DNA of 6,630 nucleotides from an uncultured Eubacteriales bacterium (GTDB lineage Bacteria > Bacillota > Clostridia > Oscillospirales > Butyricicoccaceae), in contig CAKUPI010000106.1 of the NCBI GenBank assembly GCA_934675045.1, positions 1 through 6,630 of the forward strand, read 5' to 3'. This document shows positions 1-6,630 of the stretch, piece by piece; the first letter of the stretch is position 1; every line of letters begins with the position of its first letter. The notes under the pieces were generated by a model that was given only the letters and a program-made list of their open reading frames with translations, had not been told where the DNA came from and did no database searches. The translations under genes were made by a program, and so were the position numbers.

Positions 1-32
1 GCAAGAAGCAGTGCGATGTTTCGTTTCTTCAT
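1..32 (-). CDS. Start of a probable exported protein, truncated by the window edge
   Basis: Only the first ten codons and two bases of the next are present. They read MKKRNIALLL followed by a GCN codon for alanine. A short basic N-terminus followed at once by a run of aliphatic residues is the usual beginning of a Gram-positive signal peptide, either for a secreted protein or for a lipoprotein. The start is well supported, because a GGAGGG ribosome binding site (44-39) lies six bases upstream of the ATG. The gene begins 40 bases after the amidohydrolase stop on the same strand. No promoter or terminator is visible between them, so co-transcription is likely. The function cannot be inferred from this fragment. 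Confidence 0.7.
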   Translation of the reverse strand, partial: MKKRNIALLL

Positions 33-38
33 AGGAAT

Positions 39-44
39 CCCTCC
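39..44 (-). promoter_or_regulatory. Ribosome binding site of the edge-truncated exported protein
   Basis: On the minus strand this reads GGAGGG, six bases before the ATG at 32-30. It is near the anti-Shine-Dalgarno consensus at good spacing. It is the main reason for calling a gene from so short a visible stretch. Confidence 0.75.
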
Positions 45-72
45 GATTTTTTGAACACAGTTGCAAAGTGTC

Positions 73-1221
73 TCAGGCGCGCTTATCGCTGACAATTTCG
101 CCGTCGATGACGGTCAGGCGGCATTCGGTGAGGTTGCTCAGCGGATTGCCGTCAAACAGGGCGAAGTCGGCGTCCTTGCCCGGCTCGATCGATCCGATGC
201 GCGCATCGAGTCCCATGACGCGGGCGGGGTTGATGGTGATGGCGCGCAGCGCGCCCTCCTCCGACATGCCGCGGCGGACGATGATGCCGACGTGGGTGGG
301 CAGCCACTGGGTATCCCAGCCGCTGTCGGCGGTCAGGCAGACGGGAATGCCGGCCTTTTCAAGCACGCCGGGCGTCGACTGCTCAAGGCCCCAGACCTCC
401 ATTTTGAGCGGGGAGAGCAGCAGCGGGCCGATGGTGCAGTACACCTTTTCGCTCGCGAGCAGATCCAGGATTTTGTAGCCCTCGGTGACGTGCTCGAGCG
501 CGTAGTCGAGGTGATACTCCTTGGCAAGGCGGACGGCGGTGGTGATGTCGTTTGCCTGATGGCAGTGGATGCGCGCGCGCATTTCGCCGCGCACGACGGG
601 AACCAGCGCCGCAAGGCGGGCGTCGTAGGCGGGCTTTTCGCCCTTGTCGAGCTTGTCGGCGTATTCAAGGGCGCGGTCAAAGTACTCGCGGGCCAGACCG
701 GCGGTGCCCATGCGGGTCATGGGCGGCTTGCCCTTCATGCCGAAGCAGCGCTTGGGGTTTTCGCCCATGGCCATTTTCATCTGTTCGCTGCCGGGAATGT
801 ACATCTCCTCGGCCGTCGAGCCGCGCAGCTTGAACGAGCAGCCCATGCCGCCGATGACGTTGGACGACCCGGGCCCCGTGTAGCAGGTGGTAAAGCCCGC
901 GCCGCGCACCTGCTCGATGGCGGGGTCAAAGGGGTTGAGCGCGTCGAGCGCGCGGATGTTGGGGGTGACGGCGTCGAGCATCTCGTTGTAGTCCTGATGC
1001 CCGGGCATGGTCTCGCGCCCGTGCATGACGCACAGATGGGTATGGCAGTCGACCAGGCCGGGAAGCACCGTCAGGCCCGCCGCGTCGATGACTTCCGCGC
1101 CCGCCGGCACCTCTACTCTTTCGCCCACCTCGACGATCTTTCCGTTTTCGTACAGAATCGTCCCTTTTTCATAGGTCGCTCCCGTTATCGTAACGACCTT
1201 TCCGTTGACGATAGCTCTCAT
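73..1221 (-). CDS. Metal-dependent amidohydrolase (imidazolonepropionase-like family)
   Basis: This is a complete 382-residue protein of the amidohydrolase superfamily, which hydrolyses C-N or related bonds in a metal-binding TIM barrel. Residues 1-50 form the small N-terminal beta-sandwich half (VNGKVVTITG, ENGKIVEVG). The first strand of the barrel carries the HxH metal motif at H60 and H62 (VDCHTH). Other likely ligands or catalytic residues are K157 (GENPKR), the HCH pair H219/H221, H244 (EHVTEG) and D299 (LTADS). The C-terminus has the usual return to the sandwich domain (GSIEPGKDADFALFDGNPL, about 343-361). There is no signal peptide, so it should be cytosolic. The ATG at 1221 follows GAGGGG at 1235-1230, eight bases upstream, and the stop is TGA. 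Relatives are often annotated as imidazolonepropionase or Xaa-Pro dipeptidase-like, but no histidine-utilisation genes lie beside it, so I assign no substrate. The superfamily call is very secure and the specific reaction is unknown. Confidence 0.93.
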   Translation of the reverse strand: MRAIVNGKVVTITGATYEKGTILYENGKIVEVGERVEVPAGAEVIDAAGLTVLPGLVDCHTHLCVMHGRETMPGHQDYNEMLDAVTPNIRALDALNPFDPAIEQVRGAGFTTCYTGPGSSNVIGGMGCSFKLRGSTAEEMYIPGSEQMKMAMGENPKRCFGMKGKPPMTRMGTAGLAREYFDRALEYADKLDKGEKPAYDARLAALVPVVRGEMRARIHCHQANDITTAVRLAKEYHLDYALEHVTEGYKILDLLASEKVYCTIGPLLLSPLKMEVWGLEQSTPGVLEKAGIPVCLTADSGWDTQWLPTHVGIIVRRGMSEEGALRAITINPARVMGLDARIGSIEPGKDADFALFDGNPLSNLTECRLTVIDGEIVSDKRA

Positions 1222-1249
1222 TCTGTCTTCCCCTCTCTGATGGTTTGTT

Positions 1250-1283
1250 AGAATCGTACAATGATTGCTTTCCAGTTGATTCT
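1250..1283 (-). repeat. Inverted repeat in the amidohydrolase leader
   Basis: AGAATC (1250-1255) and GATTCT (1278-1283) are perfect six-base inverted arms separated by 22 bases. The separation contains the smaller palindrome CAATGATTG (1259-1267). The element sits at or just downstream of the expected transcription start, so it could form a leader hairpin or an operator. The arms are short and AT-rich, and chance is a real alternative. Confidence 0.3.
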
Positions 1284-1288
1284 TTTAT

Positions 1289-1317
1289 ATTATATCACAT
1301 AATTCACAAATTGAAAT
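1289..1317 (-). promoter_or_regulatory. Predicted extended -10 promoter of the amidohydrolase gene
   Basis: The minus strand carries a perfect TATAAT (1294-1289) preceded by TGA, giving an extended -10 element, TGATATAAT. A -35 at 17-base spacing would be ATTTCA (1317-1312), which matches the consensus at only three positions. The extended -10 probably compensates. Runs of A and T upstream (about 1340-1360) could act as an UP element. Transcription would start near 1282, leaving a leader of about 60 bases. It lies downstream of the ppdK terminator, so the amidohydrolase forms its own unit. Confidence 0.7.
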
Positions 1318-1360
1318 AGCCTTTTATTTCGCGCTTTTTATAAAAATTTTTCTGAAAAAA

Positions 1361-1383
1361 TGTACAATTTACAGCATTGCACA
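1361..1383. repeat. Imperfect inverted repeat, possible operator
   Basis: TGTACAAT (1361-1368) and ATTGCACA (1376-1383) are inverted arms with one mismatch and a seven-base spacer. They lie about 80-100 bases upstream of the predicted amidohydrolase transcription start. The size and symmetry suit a dimeric regulator, but no regulator is encoded nearby. A GTACAAT...ATTGC pattern recurs at 1256-1268. Confidence 0.3.
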
Positions 1384-1387
1384 TTTT

Positions 1388-1403
1388 GTGAACGGACATT
1401 CAC
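1388..1403. repeat. Short inverted repeat GTGAA-N6-TTCAC
   Basis: GTGAA (1388-1392) and TTCAC (1399-1403) are perfect five-base arms around a six-base spacer. They lie between the ppdK terminator and the amidohydrolase promoter. The length is compatible with a small operator, but it is short enough to be chance. Confidence 0.2.
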
Positions 1404-1435
1404 CCCGCCGGGCGCGAAGGCGCGCAGGCCCGCGC

Positions 1436-1478
1436 AAAAAAAGAACGCCCCCGTTCCGGCGTTGGGAACGGGGGCGCT
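1436..1478 (-). terminator. Rho-independent terminator of ppdK
   Basis: On the minus strand, a 14-pair stem (arms 1478-1465 and 1457-1444, with one G-T wobble) encloses a seven-base loop. The core reads GCCCCCGTTCC with its complement GGAACGGGGGC. Shortly after the stem comes a run of seven T (1442-1436). It begins 23 bases after the ppdK stop codon. This is a strong intrinsic terminator and ends the ppdK transcript. It has no T-run in the opposite orientation, so it is one-directional. Confidence 0.95.
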
Positions 1479-1501
1479 TGCAGCGGTTTTTGAAAACGGG
1501 C

Positions 1502-4129
<2,628 letters not shown>

Positions 4130-4137
4130 TTCTAACA

Positions 4138-4145
4138 CTCCTTTT
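4138..4145 (-). promoter_or_regulatory. Ribosome binding site that fixes the ppdK start
   Basis: The minus strand reads AAAAGGAG, ending eight bases before the ATG at 4129. This spacing supports the 875-residue start and argues against the in-frame upstream ATG at 4210. Confidence 0.85.
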
Positions 4146-4175
4146 GTTTTTTTCCCTTTTTGTTTAAGCGAAAAC

Positions 4176-4204
4176 ATTATATCAAAAAAAAACGGTTTTT
4201 GCAC
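4176..4204 (-). promoter_or_regulatory. Predicted extended -10 promoter of ppdK
   Basis: A perfect TATAAT (4181-4176) preceded by TGA gives the same TGATATAAT nonamer as the amidohydrolase promoter. The -35 at 17-base spacing is GTGCAA (4204-4199), with three consensus matches, so recognition probably rests on the extended -10. The spacer holds a run of nine T. The expected start near 4169 leaves a leader of about 40 bases with no obvious riboswitch. Confidence 0.72.
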
Positions 4205-4250
4205 TATCAAAATCGCAAAAAAAAGCCGGAATTATTCCAATAGAGTCACC

Positions 4251-4269
4251 AAAAAGCCGGTTTCGCGGC
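4251..4269 (-). terminator. Weak candidate terminator of the M20/ComEC-like/DUF3006 operon
   Basis: On the minus strand, GCCG (4269-4266) and CGGC (4259-4256) can pair around a six-base loop, followed directly by five T (4255-4251). The stem is only four pairs. A second possible hairpin pairs AAAGCCC with GGGCTTT (4327-4321 with 4299-4293, 21-base loop), but its T-run is largely inside the stem. The 210-base gap between the DUF3006-like stop and ppdK otherwise holds only the ppdK promoter and a 12-base GC palindrome (4278-4289). Read-through into ppdK cannot be excluded. Confidence 0.3.
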
Positions 4270-4339
4270 GGGGCCTGGCCCGCGCGGGCGGAAAAGCCCT
4301 GCAAATCCGGCCGTTTTGGCGGGCTTTGCCGGGCATTTG

Positions 4340-4576
4340 CTACTTTTTTCTGTGAAAAATCCGGTTTTTCTTTTCTTCGACGCGCGCGCGGATTTCCCGG
4401 CTCTCCTCCGGACAGAGCCGCCAGCCGTTTTCCGAAAAACGCACCGCCATGCCCTCGCACACGCCGTCGGGCAGCCCGTCGGCCGTAATCTGGCGCCCGT
4501 CCTGCCCGACAAGCACCCACAGCCGCCCTTCGCGGCGGTCCGCGATGAAAAGCCCGTCAGCGTTCGGTGTACACAT
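4340..4576 (-). CDS. DUF3006-like small protein
   Basis: This is a 78-residue protein with no signal peptide or membrane segment. Its pattern resembles DUF3006: an early ADRREG and a beta-rich core (LWVLVGQDGRQI). A LPDGVCEGMAVRF segment (35-47) follows, and then a charged C-terminal helix with the EESREIRARVEEKK motif (57-70). DUF3006 proteins are about 70-90 residues, have no established biochemical role, and are often encoded beside ComEC-type metallo-hydrolases, as here. The gene overlaps the last 20 bases of the hydrolase gene in another frame. It has its own strong ribosome binding site, so it is probably translated independently as well as co-transcribed. The stop is TAG. The family call rests on pattern recognition and context, and a profile search would settle it. 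Confidence 0.82.
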   Translation of the reverse strand: MCTPNADGLFIADRREGRLWVLVGQDGRQITADGLPDGVCEGMAVRFSENGWRLCPEESREIRARVEEKKNRIFHRKK

Positions 4577-5441
4577 CGATGTTCCCTCCCGAGGCGTTCA
4601 GCAAAATGCTTCCCTGCGTGTCGGTGCGCAGCACCTGCACGCCCATGTCGGCAAAGGCCTCCAGCGTTTCGCGGTGCGGGTGTCCGTAGCTGTTGCCCGC
4701 CGCGCAGGAAATGACGGCGTACCGGGGCCGGACGGCCTGCAAAAACGCCCGGCTCGACGAGGTCGAGCTGCCGTGGTGACCGGCCTTGAGCACGTCGGCC
4801 TGCGGCAGGCCGTTTTGCAGCAGCGCCTGCTCTACGGGAAGCTCGGCGTCACCGGTCAGCAAAAGGCGGACGCCGCCCCCCTCGCACAAAAGCACCAGCG
4901 ACATGTTGTTGAGGCTGCCCGCGTACGGCGCGTCCCCGCCGGGCGAAAGCACGGTGATGCGCGCGCTGCCCAGCGCAAAGGTGTCGCCCGTTTGGGCCAG
5001 AACGGCGTCGGCCCCGCTGCGCTCGACGGCGTCGAGCATGTTTTCATAGGCGGCGCTGGTGTGCACCGCGTCGGGCATCCAGAACTCCCCGGGCGGGCAG
5101 GCGTCCAAAACGGCCGCCATGCCCCCGATGTGGTCGGCGTGCGGATGGGTGGCCACCGCCAGCTCGAGGGACGAAACGCCGTAATCCTTGAGCGCCTTCA
5201 AAACGACGGGGGCGCTTTCCGGCGTTCCGGCGTCCACCAGCGCCCACTTTCCCTCGCTGCACAGCAGCAGGCTGTCCCCCTGCCCGACGTCGAGCACAAC
5301 GAGCGACAGCTCGCCCTCCTGCGGGGGCATTTGCTCGGCAAAATACGCGTTCCACAGGTACCCCGCCGCCAAAACGAGCAGCGCAAAAAGCAGCCCGCCC
5401 AGCGACCTCGGCCGTATGCGGCCGGCTCTGCAGCGCCTCAT
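4557..5441 (-). CDS. ComEC/Rec2-type metallo-beta-lactamase-fold hydrolase, membrane-anchored
   Basis: The 294-residue product has a basic N-terminus and one hydrophobic segment (about 14-30), which should anchor it with the catalytic domain outside the cell. The remainder is one metallo-beta-lactamase domain of the kind found at the C-terminus of the DNA-uptake protein ComEC. It has DVGQGDS (51-57), the metal motif THPHADH with H99, H101, D103 and H104, an LNNMSL strand (177-182), LLTGDAE with D198, KAGHHGS with H222/H223, and YGHPHRET (252-259). It lacks the ComEC multi-pass competence channel, so it is not a DNA-uptake pore by itself. The substrate is unknown: nucleic acid or another phosphodiester is plausible from the family. 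The ATG overlaps the M20 stop as ATGA and has no strong ribosome binding site, which suggests translational coupling. The DUF3006-like gene follows. Confidence 0.93.
   Translation of the reverse strand: MRRCRAGRIRPRSLGGLLFALLVLAAGYLWNAYFAEQMPPQEGELSLVVLDVGQGDSLLLCSEGKWALVDAGTPESAPVVLKALKDYGVSSLELAVATHPHADHIGGMAAVLDACPPGEFWMPDAVHTSAAYENMLDAVERSGADAVLAQTGDTFALGSARITVLSPGGDAPYAGSLNNMSLVLLCEGGGVRLLLTGDAELPVEQALLQNGLPQADVLKAGHHGSSTSSSRAFLQAVRPRYAVISCAAGNSYGHPHRETLEAFADMGVQVLRTDTQGSILLNASGGNIDVYTER
4584..4589 (-). promoter_or_regulatory. Internal ribosome binding site of the DUF3006-like gene
   Basis: The minus strand reads GGAGGG, seven bases before the ATG at 4576. It lies within the hydrolase coding sequence, where its codons encode the Gly-Gly-Asn region near the C-terminus. 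It decides the start of the small downstream gene. Confidence 0.8.
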
Positions 5442-6630
5442 AGCTTTTTCATAAAGCTGCGGTAAATCTCCACCGCAGCCCCGAGAGAGGTTTCGCGCAC
5501 ATATTCGTCGGGGCCGTGAACGGCCTTGTAGGCCTTATCGCTTGTCAAAAGGGGTGAAAAGCGAATGACCGTTTCGCTCATGGCGGCGTAGTGGCGCGCG
5601 TCGGTGCTCCCCGTCAGAATGACGGGAATGCAGGGCAGCGCGGCAAACCGCTCGTGGACGGCGTTGCACAGCGCCTCGTAGAGCGGGGCCTTTTCCGACG
5701 AGATGGGCGAGGGGTCGCCGTAGGCCTCCCCCAGCTCCACCTGAACGGGCAGGTCGGCCACCAGATCGCGCAGGTGGCGCAGCACCGACTGGGCGGTGTC
5801 CCCCTGCAAAAGGCAGGCCGTCACCGTGGCCTCGGCCGTGGTCGGCAGCAGCACGGGCGACAGCGCGCCGCTCATCTGCGTGGCGGAAAAGGTGGTGCGC
5901 AGCAGCGCCGTGGCCTGCGGGTCGCCGCGGAAGCACAGGCCGAGCAGAAAGCGGGTCGCCGGAAGGTTGGCCACCACCAGACGGCGCCAGAAGCCCATGG
6001 CGGGCATGGAGGCCCGCAGCGTCTTTTTCACCGGGTCGAGCAGCCGCGCGCCGGGCATGGCCGCTTCGATGCGGCACACCGCCTCGGACAGCATTCCGAC
6101 CGCCGTATGCCGGGGCGGCGCACCGATTTGACCGGCCGGGGCGCGCGCCGTCAGTCTGTACACGCACACCGCCTTTTCCCCGACGCCCATCAGCGCCGCC
6201 GGATAGCTGCGCTTGCCCATGTGGCTTTTGCGGATGGTGCCGCCCTCGTCCAGAATCATGTCAAAGGAAAGCCCGCGCTTTTGCAGCACGTCGGCCAGCA
6301 CGGCGGCTCCGTTGGCGCCGCCCAGCTCCTCGTCGTGCCCGAAGGCAAAGTACAGGTCGCGCCGGGGCGCGTACCCCTCCTCCATCAGCGAGGAAACGGC
6401 CTCGAGCAGCGCGACGACCGGCCCTTTGCAGTCGACGGCGCCGCGGCCGTACACCAGCCCGTCCCGGCGCTCGCCGCCAAAGGGGTCGCACGTCCACCCC
6501 TCGCCGGGGGGGACAACGTCAAGATGCCCGCAGAACAGAACGGGCGGGGGGGCCTGACGGCGGTCGGCGGCGCGCCAGCGCAAAAGCAGGCTGCCGCCCG
6601 GGACGTCGACGACGTTGAGCCGGGAAAAGG
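5438..6630 (-). CDS. M20 family metallopeptidase (carboxypeptidase S / PM20D1-like), N-terminus beyond the window
   Basis: There are 396 residues visible, numbered here from the first whole codon at 6628. The frame stays open to the right edge, so the start lies outside; an internal TTG at 6583 should not be taken as the start. M20 enzymes use two metal ions to cleave C-terminal or N-acyl amino acid amide bonds. Visible motifs are GHLDVVP with H35, YGRGAVDCKG with bridging D66, GHDEELGG with general base E100 and ligand E101, ILDEGG with D127, and AVHGPDE with H371. The TGSTDARHY and RFSPLL segments near the C-terminus resemble carboxypeptidase S and PM20D1 rather than DapE or ArgE. Oddly, the lid-domain motif usually written GGHxSxPP reads AGQIGAPP, with Gln at 167 in place of the conserved His. 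The stop overlaps the next start by four bases. Family call is secure, substrate unknown, signal peptide not visible. Confidence 0.93.
   Translation of the reverse strand, partial: FSRLNVVDVPGGSLLLRWRAADRRQAPPPVLFCGHLDVVPPGEGWTCDPFGGERRDGLVYGRGAVDCKGPVVALLEAVSSLMEEGYAPRRDLYFAFGHDEELGGANGAAVLADVLQKRGLSFDMILDEGGTIRKSHMGKRSYPAALMGVGEKAVCVYRLTARAPAGQIGAPPRHTAVGMLSEAVCRIEAAMPGARLLDPVKKTLRASMPAMGFWRRLVVANLPATRFLLGLCFRGDPQATALLRTTFSATQMSGALSPVLLPTTAEATVTACLLQGDTAQSVLRHLRDLVADLPVQVELGEAYGDPSPISSEKAPLYEALCNAVHERFAALPCIPVILTGSTDARHYAAMSETVIRFSPLLTSDKAYKAVHGPDEYVRETSLGAAVEIYRSFMKKL
5442..5458 (-). repeat. Inverted repeat immediately before the ComEC-like start codon
   Basis: AGCTTT and AAAGCT are perfect six-base arms (5458-5453 and 5447-5442 on the minus strand) with a five-base loop. 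They cover the last codons of the M20 gene and end directly at the ATG of the next gene, where a ribosome binding site would be expected. A hairpin here could make translation of the second gene depend on ribosomes finishing the first. It is short, so the role is inference. Confidence 0.35.

Noticed and set aside
61..1251. 396-codon plus-strand open frame opposite the amidohydrolase
   Set aside because: It is a compositional shadow of a clearly recognisable amidohydrolase, with a low-complexity translation and no start signals.
1404..1435. GC-rich block downstream of the ppdK terminator as a second terminator or REP-like element
   Set aside because: Only short self-complementary GC stretches are present, with no following T-run on the minus strand and no second copy in the window.
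4130..4210. In-frame 27-codon N-terminal extension of ppdK to an ATG at 4210
   Set aside because: That ATG lies upstream of the predicted -10 box (4181-4176). The extension has no family similarity and would give an abnormally long enzyme. The ATG at 4129 has a good ribosome binding site and gives the expected length.
4207..4212. TTGATA as the -35 box of the ppdK promoter
   Set aside because: It matches five of six consensus bases but lies 23 bases from the TATAAT, too far for a normal spacer.
4182..4520. 112-codon minus-strand open frame overlapping the DUF3006-like gene and the ppdK promoter
   Set aside because: It overlaps a family-like gene with a strong ribosome binding site, is Arg/Ala/Gly-rich, and runs through the terminator-promoter region.
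4449..5465. 338-codon plus-strand open frame opposite the ComEC-like hydrolase
   Set aside because: The minus strand carries the metal-binding motifs, and the plus translation is Arg/Ala/Gln-rich without any recognisable domain.
6581..6583. TTG at 6583 as the start of the M20 peptidase
   Set aside because: The frame continues open upstream to the window edge with family-like sequence (NVVDVPGGSLLLRW), so the gene is truncated rather than starting at a TTG.

Overview
The window looks like ordinary chromosome from a GC-rich member of the Bacillota, probably a clostridial anaerobe of the Oscillospirales type. This is an inference from four things: GC-rich coding sequence with AT-rich promoters, strong GGAGG-type ribosome binding sites, TATAAT promoters of the vegetative type, and a clostridial-length pyruvate phosphate dikinase. 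No mobile element, CRISPR array, tRNA or rRNA is visible. Every supported gene lies on the minus strand, so transcription runs from high to low coordinates.

Layout in transcription order. (1) 6630-4340 is a tightly packed operon. It starts with an M20 metallopeptidase (5438-6630, cut by the right edge) of the carboxypeptidase S / PM20D1 type. Next is a membrane-anchored ComEC-type metallo-beta-lactamase-fold hydrolase (4557-5441), whose start overlaps the M20 stop as ATGA. Last is a 78-residue DUF3006-like protein (4340-4576), which starts inside the end of the hydrolase gene behind its own strong ribosome binding site. (2) 4339-4130 is intergenic. It holds a weak candidate terminator and the ppdK promoter. 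(3) 4129-1502 is ppdK, complete, with all the catalytic residues I could check, closed by a textbook intrinsic terminator at 1478-1436. (4) 1435-1222 is an AT-rich intergenic region with an extended -10 promoter and several short inverted repeats. (5) 1221-73 is a cytosolic metal-dependent amidohydrolase. (6) 32-1 is the first ten codons of a gene whose product begins like an exported protein.

The units appear independent. PpdK serves central PEP/pyruvate metabolism. The amidohydrolase, perhaps with the following exported protein, is a separate transcription unit of unknown substrate. The M20/ComEC-like/DUF3006 cluster is the most interesting part: it couples a peptidase to a surface hydrolase and a small partner protein whose function is not established. 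I found no clearly new multi-gene system. The points most worth checking are the missing lid-domain histidine in the M20 enzyme, the ComEC-like/DUF3006 pair, and the repeated GTACAAT...ATTGC elements around the amidohydrolase promoter.
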